Source: CALEMW01 sp035447065 (GTDB taxonomy: Bacteria > Krumholzibacteriota > Krumholzibacteriia > LZORAL124-64-63). Taken from it: DNA of 64,000 bases. The stretch is from positions 1 to 64,000 of the forward strand of contig DAOTGJ010000003.1 of the NCBI GenBank assembly GCA_035447065.1, written 5' to 3'. The notes beneath the pieces are model-generated. The model saw only the letters and a list, made by a program, of their open reading frames with translations. It did no database searches and was not told the DNA's origin. The translations under genes were made by a program, and so were the position numbers. Positions within the stretch are counted from its first letter, which is position 1, and the number at the start of each line of letters is the position of its first letter. Shown here piece after piece: positions 1 to 6,942 of the stretch.

Positions 1-178
1 GGCTACTGAAGTTGCGGCCGCAGGTGAGGCATGTGAACCGCTGGATACGGTGCGGACGGATACGGCGGAGGAAGAAGCCGCGGCGCCTGTAGCGCCATCC
101 TTCGGCCAAGCCGTGGTGATGCTTACAGTTGGGGTTGGGGCAGTGAGGCGGATGCCAGCCGTGTCGTCGTGTGTTCAT
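1..178 (-). CDS. zinc-ribbon protein, transposase-like N-terminus (partial, runs off left edge)
   Basis: Reading the minus strand from an ATG at 178 gives 59 residues open to the window edge. Cys13 and Cys18 (CPNPNC) and Cys50 and Cys53 (CLTC) would form a zinc ribbon. Between them is a basic, aromatic stretch with GWRYRRRGFF and RIQRFTC, followed by GRNFS. This arrangement resembles the N-terminal zinc ribbon of IS1/IS1595-type transposases and related DNA-binding proteins; the catalytic part would lie outside the window. No Shine-Dalgarno is visible because a 13-bp hairpin abuts the ATG. It could be an intact insertion-sequence gene or a stand-alone zinc-ribbon regulator. The reading frame and cysteine spacing are seen directly; the family is inferred. 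Confidence 0.6.
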   Translation of the reverse strand, partial: MNTRRHGWHPPHCPNPNCKHHHGLAEGWRYRRRGFFLRRIRPHRIQRFTCLTCGRNFSS

Positions 179-209
179 GCCCGGCCTGTTGCGAGGAACA
201 GGCCGGGCA
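178..209 (-). terminator. 13-bp perfect hairpin after the DUF4139 gene
   Basis: A perfect 13-bp inverted repeat (178-190 with 197-209, 6-nt loop GCGAGG on the plus strand) lies 18 nt downstream of the DUF4139 stop. Its distal arm includes the A of the next gene's ATG at 178. There is no clear T-tract. It could end DUF4139 transcription or fold over the start of the zinc-ribbon gene. Confidence 0.45.
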
Positions 210-227
210 CAATTTCAGGGGCACAAC

Positions 228-1619
228 TTACCAGCTCGAAAGCACGGTGTATTCTAGCACGGCCTTGCCCCGGGCGGGCACCGCCACATCAAACCGGAAC
301 CGCGACGCATCCATGGCCGTGTGTTCATGGGTGGACTTGAGGATGGTCCACTCCCCGCCGGCCGCCTCGCGCACGTCCACGGTCACGGCGCGTTCGGAAC
401 CGTTGCGCACCTCGATGCGCCAGGTCATCTCCCGCGAACGCTCCCCGCGCTTGCGGTCGGCTACCATGGTGCGCTCCACGGCCAGATCGAACGCCTGGCC
501 CGTGAGCAGCTCCAGCTTCTCGTCCTTGGGGGTGTGGTCGATGCGGGCCTCGCCCAGGAGCTGGCGCGCGCCGCTGCCGGAGCGGCCGTACACGCGCACC
601 GTGCCCGCGGGCAGGGGCAGGCCCAGGCCGCTCTTCTCGTCGTTGCGGAAGATGTGGAGCACGTCCACCTTCTGGCGCCCCTGCTCCAGGCGGTAGGCCT
701 TCTGCACCGGCACGCCCTCGGCCTGGAAGAGGCTGATCTGCTTGATCTCGTTGTCCTTGAGCACGGTGGTGCCCGGCACGGTGTAGAGGTGGTAATCGCC
801 CACGCTCTCCTCGGCCACCGCGTAATCCGCCATGGCCATCTCCGCGCGCATGCCCTTGGCCATGACCGGCATGACCTGGTCGCGGACCACGTTCACGTCG
901 CCGGCCAGGAGCATGAGGCGGGCGTCGCGGTAGGCGGCGCCGCTGCGGTTCTCCACGCTGATCCAGCTCTGCATGGCGCCGCGTTCGCCGCTGTCGTCCA
1001 GCTGCAGCACGTAGTCGGCGGACCAGCCGAGGCCGCCGGTCAGGTAGGACACGTCCACCTTGCGGTCGCCGGCCTTGGGAGCGTCCACGCGCCAGACCAG
1101 GGTGGGGCGGGCGCGCAGATCCGCGGGCAGGCTGGGCAGCGCCAGGCGGCCGGGCACCTCGAAGACCACCTCACCGCCCACCTGGTACACGGGCCCCTGG
1201 GCCATGCCCAGCAGGGTGCCCTCCACGCGGGTGCCGTCCTCCTGGATCCAGCTCAGGGTCCGGCCCACGTACTTCTCCAGGATCTTCTCGCGGCTCATCA
1301 GATCGAACTCGTAGCTCTGCTCCACGATGCGGAACGGGGCGCGGGCCTCGGGCTCCACGATCAGGGTGCGCGGCCGCACCTGGGCCGGCACGTCGCGGAA
1401 CTCCACGCTGCTCGGACCCTTGGGCAGCTCCAGGGTGCGGGTCTCGCGCACCAGGGCCAGGTCGCGGTTGTAGACGGTGAGTTCGAGCAGGCTGCGGTCG
1501 GCGGCCTCGCTGGCGGTCATGGCGTCTCCTTGGGGGGCCGCGGCCGCGGCGGCCGCGAAGGTCAGGCTCAGGGCCAGCAGGCCCGTGGCCGCTCCGGTTC
1601 TCGGGATCCTGGTTCGCAT
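228..1619 (-). CDS. DUF4139 family exported protein
   Basis: 463 aa. I chose the ATG at 1619 because it gives a signal peptide (basic MRTRIPRT, then a hydrophobic run ending in an alanine-rich AAAAAAAP) and has GGAGGA just upstream. The longer open frame upstream is low-complexity. The mature part starts with the family's LTVYNRDLALVRETR region and continues through a beta-rich body with GLGWSADYVL and WISVENRSG, typical of bacterial DUF4139 proteins. The C-terminus keeps the pattern EVRNGSERAVTVDVRE and ends in a predicted beta-sandwich. The biochemical role of bacterial members is not established; a periplasmic or surface location follows from the signal peptide. It is divergent from the CheY-like gene. 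Family assignment is confident, function unknown. Confidence 0.8.
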   Translation of the reverse strand: MRTRIPRTGAATGLLALSLTFAAAAAAAPQGDAMTASEAADRSLLELTVYNRDLALVRETRTLELPKGPSSVEFRDVPAQVRPRTLIVEPEARAPFRIVEQSYEFDLMSREKILEKYVGRTLSWIQEDGTRVEGTLLGMAQGPVYQVGGEVVFEVPGRLALPSLPADLRARPTLVWRVDAPKAGDRKVDVSYLTGGLGWSADYVLQLDDSGERGAMQSWISVENRSGAAYRDARLMLLAGDVNVVRDQVMPVMAKGMRAEMAMADYAVAEESVGDYHLYTVPGTTVLKDNEIKQISLFQAEGVPVQKAYRLEQGRQKVDVLHIFRNDEKSGLGLPLPAGTVRVYGRSGSGARQLLGEARIDHTPKDEKLELLTGQAFDLAVERTMVADRKRGERSREMTWRIEVRNGSERAVTVDVREAAGGEWTILKSTHEHTAMDASRFRFDVAVPARGKAVLEYTVLSSW

Positions 1620-1804
1620 GGGCTTCCTCCCTGGTGGCCGCCCGTCGGCGGGGAAAAGGGTCAAGGACGTCGTGGGTCGGCCGAAATCCGCCTCAGATCG
1701 ATCCGTGCGCCCGCGCCAGCGGCGCGGCGCCGGCGGGCCGCGACGCTGCAACGCCCGCCGCACCAGCCGGTTCCCGGCCGCCCCGGCCGGACGAGGAGGG
1801 TCCC

Positions 1805-2182
1805 GTGCTGCATTCCGTGCTCATCGTCGACGATACCGAATTCATGCGCTTCGTGCTGCGCGAGATCATGAGCGAGCTTCCCATCGGCATGATCGCCGAG
1901 GCGGGCGGCGTCGAGGAGGCCGTCGATCTGGCGGAGGCCCTGGGGCCGGATCTGGCCGTGGTGGACTTCACGGATCCCGACCTGGACGCCGGCACCGTGA
2001 TCGCGGAGCTGCGGTCGGTGCAGCCCGGGCTGCGCGTGGTGGCCATCGTCCCTTGCGACGACGCCCCCGCCGCCGCGGCCGCCCAGGCCTGCGGCGCCCT
2101 GGCCCTGGTGGAGAAGCCCTTCGATCCCGAGGCCGTGGCCGCCGTGCTGCGCCCCCTTGTCGAGGGCGTGCCCGTGGGCTAG
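1805..2182 (+). CDS. single-domain CheY-like response regulator receiver
   Basis: 125 aa from a GTG preceded by GAGGAG at 6-nt spacing. An in-frame extension back to 1634 adds only proline/arginine-rich sequence outside the fold. The receiver fold is complete: acidic pair Asp9-Asp10, predicted phosphoacceptor Asp54 (LAVVDFTD) and conserved Lys104 in VEKPF. The usual switch Ser/Thr after beta-4 is replaced (AIVPCDD, residues 80-86), which is unusual and may change activation. There is no output domain, so it would act by protein contact or as a phosphate sink. No histidine kinase lies nearby. It converges on uppP and the two genes share a palindromic CTAG that supplies both stop codons. Confidence 0.85.
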   Translation: MLHSVLIVDDTEFMRFVLREIMSELPIGMIAEAGGVEEAVDLAEALGPDLAVVDFTDPDLDAGTVIAELRSVQPGLRVVAIVPCDDAPAAAAAQACGALALVEKPFDPEAVAAVLRPLVEGVPVG

Positions 2183-2967
2183 CCCAGCAGCAGGAACATC
2201 ACCACGCCCAGGGGCAGGCAGTAGAGCGCGAACTTCCAGAAGTGCCGCTGCACCACCATCAGCGCCGTGAGGCGGATGGCCAGCAGCCCCACCAGGAACG
2301 ACGCCAACGCCCCCAGCGCCAACCCCGCCGTGGAGGCCTCCGTGGCGGGCACCCCGTCCAGCAGCTGCAGCACCAGCGCGCCCGCGATGGCCGGCACGGC
2401 CAGCAGGAAGCTGAAGCGCGCCGCCTCCTGACGCCCCACCCCCAGCCACAGCGACGCCGCGATGGTGGAGCCCGAGCGGCTGATGCCCGGCATGATGGCC
2501 AGGGCCTGGGCGCAGCCGATGAGCAGGGCCTTGCCCAGCGGCGGCGGCACCGGATGCCAGTCGCCGCCGATGCGGGTGCGGTCGCTCTGTCCGCGCGTCC
2601 GCGTGGAGAGCAGGATCAGCCCCGTGACGATCAGGGCCGCCGCGGCCGCGCGAGGGCTGGAGAACAGCCCCTCGATGGTGTCCTTGAACAGCAGTCCCAC
2701 CGCCACCGCCGGCAGCGTGCCCACCACCAGCGCCACGATGTACTGCACCGCCACGGCGTCGAAGGCCAGCAGGCGGCGGATGTCGCGGGCGTAGACCACG
2801 AGCACCGCCAGCAGGGTGCCGCCGTGGAGAACGACGTTCAGGAAGACGTCGCCGGTGAAGGCGCCGAGCCAGTGCTCCACCAGCACCAGGTGCCCGGAGC
2901 TGCTCACGGGCAGGAACTCGGTCAGTCCCTGGACCACGGCCAGGATGATCAGATGCAGCAGGGCCAA
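2179..2967 (-). CDS. uppP: undecaprenyl-diphosphatase (BacA/UppP family)
   Basis: 262 aa polytopic membrane protein that dephosphorylates undecaprenyl diphosphate to regenerate the lipid carrier for peptidoglycan and surface glycans. The first signature region VQGLTEFLPVSSSGHL and the second, GISRSGSTIAA, carry the conserved Glu, Ser and Arg of the family. Length is normal (about 260-280). The start is a TTG with GGAGG 7 nt upstream, lying next to the stop of the upstream TPR gene 13 nt away, so the two are probably cotranscribed. Its stop overlaps that of the convergent receiver gene. This carrier recycling serves the wall and glycan genes elsewhere in the window. Confidence 0.95.
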   Translation of the reverse strand: MALLHLIILAVVQGLTEFLPVSSSGHLVLVEHWLGAFTGDVFLNVVLHGGTLLAVLVVYARDIRRLLAFDAVAVQYIVALVVGTLPAVAVGLLFKDTIEGLFSSPRAAAAALIVTGLILLSTRTRGQSDRTRIGGDWHPVPPPLGKALLIGCAQALAIMPGISRSGSTIAASLWLGVGRQEAARFSFLLAVPAIAGALVLQLLDGVPATEASTAGLALGALASFLVGLLAIRLTALMVVQRHFWKFALYCLPLGVVMFLLLG

Positions 2968-2980
2968 GGCGCAGCCTCCG

Positions 2981-3817
2981 TCAGCTGGCCTCGCCGCGGG
3001 CGAGGCGGTAGTGGCGCCGGGCCTCCTGGTGGAGCTCCAGCGCGGTGAGGGTCAGGGCCATCTGGTAGTGCACCCGTCCGTCGTCGGGCAGGTGGTCCAG
3101 GGCGCGGCGCAGGGACGCGAGGGCCCCGTCGAAGTCCTGCAGCTTGTGCAGGCAGGTGCCGATGTGCGCGTGGCAGCGCACCAGGCGTTCATCCAGGCGC
3201 TGGGCCTTGCGGAAGCGGTTCAGGGCGTCCTTGGGCACGCCCTTCTTCAGCAGCGCCAGGCCGGCGTAGTAGTGGGCCAGGGCGCTGTCGGGCGCCAGGG
3301 CGGCCCCTTTATCGAAGCAGGTCAGGGCGGCCTCGTAGTCGCCGCCGTGGAAGTGGAGCAGGCCCAGGTTGGTGTAGCCCTCCACGTCGGCGCCCAGGGC
3401 CAGGGCCGCTTCGAAGCAGCGTTGCGCCTCCGGCCGGCGGCCGGCGTCGGCGTGGATGGCCCCCAGGTTGGTCCAGGCCTGGCGCACGTCGCCGGTGGCG
3501 GCGGTGGCGCGGCCGTACATGTCCGCGGCCTCCTCGCGCCGGCCCAGGTCCTCCAGGGACGCGCCCAGGTTGGTCCAGGCCTTGGCGGCGTCGGGATCCG
3601 CGGCGGCGGCGGCGCGGAAGGCCGTGGCGGCCTCCTCGATGCGGCCGGCCTTGCGCAGCACGCAGCCCAGCCGGTAGCTGCCTTCCGGCAGATCCGGCGC
3701 CTGGTCCAGGGCCTCGCGATAGGCGTGTTCGGCGCCGGCCAGATCCCCGGCGGCCTCCAGGTCGCGGCCACGGGAGAAGGCGGCCTGGGCGGCCGGATGT
3801 GATTCGTAGGTGGTCAT
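2981..3817 (-). CDS. TPR-repeat protein
   Basis: 278 aa made almost entirely of tetratricopeptide repeats, about seven, with clear units such as AWTNLGAIHADAGRRPEAQR and YTNLGLLHFHGGDYEAALTC. No signal peptide or membrane segment is present, so it is probably a cytoplasmic scaffold. I chose the ATG at 3817 (MTTYESHP) because the fold starts directly after it; the upstream extension is short and basic. It lies 13 nt ahead of uppP on the same strand and is divergent from the 148-aa gene. No specific partner can be named. The repeat assignment is secure, the function unknown. Confidence 0.8.
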   Translation of the reverse strand: MTTYESHPAAQAAFSRGRDLEAAGDLAGAEHAYREALDQAPDLPEGSYRLGCVLRKAGRIEEAATAFRAAAAADPDAAKAWTNLGASLEDLGRREEAADMYGRATAATGDVRQAWTNLGAIHADAGRRPEAQRCFEAALALGADVEGYTNLGLLHFHGGDYEAALTCFDKGAALAPDSALAHYYAGLALLKKGVPKDALNRFRKAQRLDERLVRCHAHIGTCLHKLQDFDGALASLRRALDHLPDDGRVHYQMALTLTALELHQEARRHYRLARGEAS

Positions 3818-3948
3818 GGGCCGCACACTAAGCCGCCGGCCGCGGGCGGTCAATCACGGATCGACGCGATCCGGCCTCAAGTGCCGCCCCCGCAGGCCGA
3901 TACAAGGTCCGACCGCCCGACACGCACGACCCCGATCCGGAGAGCACC

Positions 3949-4395
3949 ATGACCTCGACCAACACCGACCGCATCCTGCAGCAGATGTTCCAGCGCCTCC
4001 TGAACCTGGAGCTGGAGGGCGAGGTCCTCGAGAAGCTCGCTCCCGTGGTGGACGGCGTCATGGAGCGCCTGCGCAGCGAGCTGGATCCCGAGACCGTCCA
4101 GGGCCAGAACATGATGCGCGCCCTGCTCTGCTCCATGGTGGCCCACGGCTGGGGCATGGGCATGCACCCGCACAACAACCCCGGCGAGGACATGGAGGGC
4201 CATGCCGTGGAGGTGCGCGTGTGCAAGGACATCCTCATGGAGATGGATGACCTGCGCTCCCTGCGCTACATCAAGAAGGATTCCGACGGACGCGTGAAGA
4301 AGGCCCTCTTCGAGCCCGACCAGAACATGCGCATCCGCAAGAACATCGACGCCATCCTGTCCGAAGTCAGCCAGCGTTGGGACGAGGGGGACTGA
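3949..4395 (+). CDS. unrecognised 148-aa protein
   Basis: I do not recognise this protein. It is 148 aa, soluble, with no signal or membrane segment, and starts at an ATG 6 nt after a short GGAGAG. The first 55 residues look helical (RILQQMFQRLLNLELEGEVL). The middle is rich in Met and His (HGWGMGMHPHNNPGE) and the C-terminal third is charged and helical (RIRKNIDAILSEVSQRWDE). Codon use matches its neighbours and third positions are G/C-rich, which supports a real gene. It stands alone between a divergent TPR gene and convergent recG, followed by a strong hairpin at 4422-4447. Confidence 0.7.
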   Translation: MTSTNTDRILQQMFQRLLNLELEGEVLEKLAPVVDGVMERLRSELDPETVQGQNMMRALLCSMVAHGWGMGMHPHNNPGEDMEGHAVEVRVCKDILMEMDDLRSLRYIKKDSDGRVKKALFEPDQNMRIRKNIDAILSEVSQRWDEGD

Positions 4396-4421
4396 CCCGG
4401 CTCCTCGTTCCACGAGCGGAC

Positions 4422-4447
4422 GCGGCCTCTCCTTGCGGGGAGGCCGC
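4422..4447. terminator. 11-bp GC-rich terminator hairpin
   Basis: An 11-bp stem (4422-4432 with 4437-4447, one G-T wobble) and TTGC loop sit between the convergent 148-aa gene and recG. Only TTCC follows on the plus strand, so it is an intrinsic terminator with a weak tail or a shared roadblock. Confidence 0.6.
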
Positions 4448-4495
4448 TTCCGTATGCTCGGCGGTGAACAGCGGTGTTCGGCCGTGGCGGCGGGG

Positions 4496-6658
4496 TCAGC
4501 CCACCGCGGCCGCCAGGATGCGGCCGTGGTCGCGGGCCAGGGCGCGGGCCAGCGGCGCGTGGGCCGGATCCTCCAGGGCCGGGTCGGCGGCGATCAGGGC
4601 GTCCACGTCCGTGCGGCAGGCCTCCACCAGATCGCCGTCGCGCAGGGGGTTGGCCAGGCGGAAGGACGGCGCGCCGTGCTGGCGCACGCCGATCACGTCG
4701 CCCGGACCGCGCCGCCGCAGGTCCTCCTCCGCCAGCACGAAGCCGTCGTGGGTGCGGCAGAAGAGGCGCAGACGCTCCAGGGTCTCGTCGGGCAGCCAGC
4801 CCTCGGGCGCCAGCCAGCAGCGGGAAGCGTCCGCTCCGCGCCCCACGCGGCCGCGCAGCTGGTGGAGCTGGGCCAGGCCGAAGCGGTCGGGATGGTGGAT
4901 GACCATGACCGTGGCCTCGGGCACGTCCAGCCCCACCTCCACCACGGTGGTGGCCACCAGCACCTGGAGCTCGCCCGCCGCGAAGGCCTCCATGGCGCGG
5001 GCCTTCTCCGCCGGCTTCAGCCGCCCGTGCAGCAGCCCCACGCGCAGTCCGGCCAGGGGACCCGCGGCCAGCCGCTCGTACTCGCTCTGGGCCGCCTTGA
5101 GGTCCTGTCCCTCCGTCTCCTCGATGACAGGATAGACCACGTAGGCGCGCCGGCCCGCGGCCGCCTCCGCGCGGATGGCGGCGTGCACCTCCCCCAGCCC
5201 CTTGGGCGGCACCAGGCGCGTCTCGATGGGCGTGCGGCCCGCGGGCAGCTCGTCGATGAGCGACAGGTCCAGGTCCCCGCACAGGGTCAGCGCCAGCGAG
5301 CGCGGGATGGGGGTGGCGCTCATGACCAGCAGGTGGGGCGGCACGCCGGCCTCGCCGCCGGTCAGGGTGCGGCCGCGCTGACGCACGCCGAAGCGGTGCT
5401 GCTCGTCCACCACCGCCAGCCCCAGCGCAGGCAGCTCCACATCCTGCTGGATCACCGCGTGGGTGCCCACCAGCAGGTCGATCTCCCCCGCGGCCGCCCC
5501 CGCCAGCACCGCGCGCCGCGCGGCCGCCGGCGTGCTGCCGGTGAGGGTCTCCACCGCCACGCCCAGGGGTTTGCAAAGGCGCTGCAGAGTGGCGCCGTGC
5601 TGCCTGGCCAGCACCTCCGTGGGGGCCATGAGCACCGCCTGCCGCCCCTGCTCGATGACGAAGAGCGCGGCGATGAGCGCCACCAGCGTCTTGCCGGAGC
5701 CCACGTCGCCCTGCAGCAGCCGGTGCATGACGCGTCCGCTGCGCAGATCGCGCAGGATCTCCCCCAGGACCCGGCGCTGGGCCCCGGTCAAAGGGAACGG
5801 GAGTCCGTCCACCAGGCGGCGCGTGAGGTCGCCGGGGGCGTCCAGGCGCAGACCCTCGGCGCCGCGACGGCCGCGTCGGCGCAGGGCCAGGGCGAGCTGC
5901 ACCAGGAAGATCTCGTCGTGGGCCAGGCGGCGGCGGGCGGCGTCGCGGGCGGCGGCGTCCTGGGGGAAGTGGATGCCCCAGAGGGCGGGCCCCAGATCCT
6001 CCAGGCCCCGGGCGCGGCGCAGGTCGGCCGGCAGGGGGTCCTCCACGGCGGGGGCGAGCTGGTCCAGGGTGTCGTGGATCAATCGCCGCAGCCAGTGCTG
6101 GCCCAGGCCGCTGGTCAGGGGGTAGACGGGCACCAGGCGGCCGGTGTGCAGGGGGTCGGCATCGGCGGCGTCGCCGTCCAGGATCTCGAAGTCGGGATGG
6201 ACGATCTGCTTGCGGCCGTTGTAGATCTGCACCTGCCCGCTGAGCAGCACCTTGGTGCCGCTGCGGAACTGCTTGAGCACGTAGCTCTGGCCGAACCACT
6301 GGCAGAAGAGCACGCCGGTGGCGTCGCCCACGCTCACGGTCTGCAGGGAGCGCCCGCCGCGGCTGCTGCGGCCGCCGCTGGTGAGCACCTCGCCGCGGAT
6401 GGTGGCCTCCTGCCCCGGACGCAGCGACCCGATGGAGTCCGTGCGGGTGCGGTCCAGCCAGCGCCGCGGATAATGGCGCAGCAGGTCCCCCGCCGTGGCG
6501 ATGCCCAGGCGCGCCAGGGCCCGGGCCCGCACGGGGCCCACCCCCTTGAGGAACTGCACGTCATGATCCCAGGCGATCCGCTCCACCGGCCCCTCCGGGC
6601 TGGGTTTTTTCCTTCTTGCTGCGCTCGGGGGCGGATGGTATATTGGCCCGTCTGTCAT
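4496..6658 (-). CDS. recG: ATP-dependent DNA helicase RecG
   Basis: 720 aa. RecG remodels stalled replication forks and Holliday junctions. The N-terminal part holds the helix-hairpin-helix-like FLKGVGPVRARALARLGI and the OB-fold wedge domain. The helicase core follows with Walker A GDVGSGKT, the DEAH-box variant VVDEQHRFG, motif III VMSATPIPRSLAL, and motifs V-VI VVEVGLDVPEA and QLRGRVGRG. The TRG region follows near the C-terminus. Length is slightly above the usual ~690 because of a proline/lysine-rich N-terminal tail. I prefer the ATG at 6658 (MTDGPIYH) to one 17 codons upstream. Its 5' coding end contains the rpmB promoter on the opposite strand. Confidence 0.95.
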   Translation of the reverse strand: MTDGPIYHPPPSAARRKKPSPEGPVERIAWDHDVQFLKGVGPVRARALARLGIATAGDLLRHYPRRWLDRTRTDSIGSLRPGQEATIRGEVLTSGGRSSRGGRSLQTVSVGDATGVLFCQWFGQSYVLKQFRSGTKVLLSGQVQIYNGRKQIVHPDFEILDGDAADADPLHTGRLVPVYPLTSGLGQHWLRRLIHDTLDQLAPAVEDPLPADLRRARGLEDLGPALWGIHFPQDAAARDAARRRLAHDEIFLVQLALALRRRGRRGAEGLRLDAPGDLTRRLVDGLPFPLTGAQRRVLGEILRDLRSGRVMHRLLQGDVGSGKTLVALIAALFVIEQGRQAVLMAPTEVLARQHGATLQRLCKPLGVAVETLTGSTPAAARRAVLAGAAAGEIDLLVGTHAVIQQDVELPALGLAVVDEQHRFGVRQRGRTLTGGEAGVPPHLLVMSATPIPRSLALTLCGDLDLSLIDELPAGRTPIETRLVPPKGLGEVHAAIRAEAAAGRRAYVVYPVIEETEGQDLKAAQSEYERLAAGPLAGLRVGLLHGRLKPAEKARAMEAFAAGELQVLVATTVVEVGLDVPEATVMVIHHPDRFGLAQLHQLRGRVGRGADASRCWLAPEGWLPDETLERLRLFCRTHDGFVLAEEDLRRRGPGDVIGVRQHGAPSFRLANPLRDGDLVEACRTDVDALIAADPALEDPAHAPLARALARDHGRILAAAVG
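6616..6644 (+). promoter_or_regulatory. sigma70-type promoter of rpmB
   Basis: -35 TTGCTG (6616-6621), 17-bp spacer, -10 TATATT (6639-6644). It lies inside the first codons of the divergent recG and would give an rpmB leader of about 79 nt containing a 6-bp hairpin at 6675-6691. Confidence 0.6.
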
Positions 6659-6729
6659 TGCAAATCCGGAGTCGCGGATCGAACGGATCCGGATGCGGCT
6701 CCCGATCATCTTGCGGAGGATCCAGCGTC

Positions 6730-6921
6730 ATGAGCAGGAAGTGCGAAGTCTGCAACAAGGGCCCGCAGTACGGGAACCGGGTCAGCCACGCCCACAACAC
6801 CACGCGGCACCGCTGGCTGCCCAACCTGCAGCGCATCCGCTACGAGCAGGACGGGAAGACCCGCCGCGGCTACGTGTGCACCCGCTGCATCCGCACCGGC
6901 GCCGTCCGCAAGGCGACCTGA
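6730..6921 (+). CDS. rpmB: 50S ribosomal protein L28
   Basis: 63 aa, normal for L28. The start is an ATG with GGAGGA 9 nt upstream. The protein begins MSRKCEVCNKGPQYGN and continues with the family pattern SHAHNTTRHRWLPNLQ. Paired cysteines CEVC (5, 8) and CTRC (50, 53) show the zinc-binding form of L28. It is monocistronic, expressed from its own promoter and followed by a short palindrome before the convergent TPR-parvulin gene. Confidence 0.97.
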   Translation: MSRKCEVCNKGPQYGNRVSHAHNTTRHRWLPNLQRIRYEQDGKTRRGYVCTRCIRTGAVRKAT

Positions 6922-6926
6922 TCGCC

Positions 6927-6940
6927 GCCCCCGCGGGGGC
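6927..6940. terminator. GC palindrome between convergent genes
   Basis: A perfect 14-bp palindrome, GCCCCCGCGGGGGC, sits in the 21-nt gap between the rpmB stop and the convergent TPR-parvulin stop. It has no T-tract, so terminator function is only suggested. Confidence 0.35.
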
Positions 6941-6942
6941 CC

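Noticed and set aside
1620..1804. Promoters for DUF4139 and the receiver gene
   Set aside because: TTGACC at 1659-1664 on the minus strand has no acceptable -10 at 16-19 bp, and no plus-strand pair was convincing.
1477..3048. A 523-codon plus-strand frame over the receiver and uppP
   Set aside because: Low-complexity Arg/Gly/Gln sequence with no family features; the receiver and uppP frames explain the region.
4266..6299. A 677-codon frame overlapping recG on the same strand
   Set aside because: Arg/Pro/Gly low-complexity shadow of recG in another frame; recG carries all helicase motifs.
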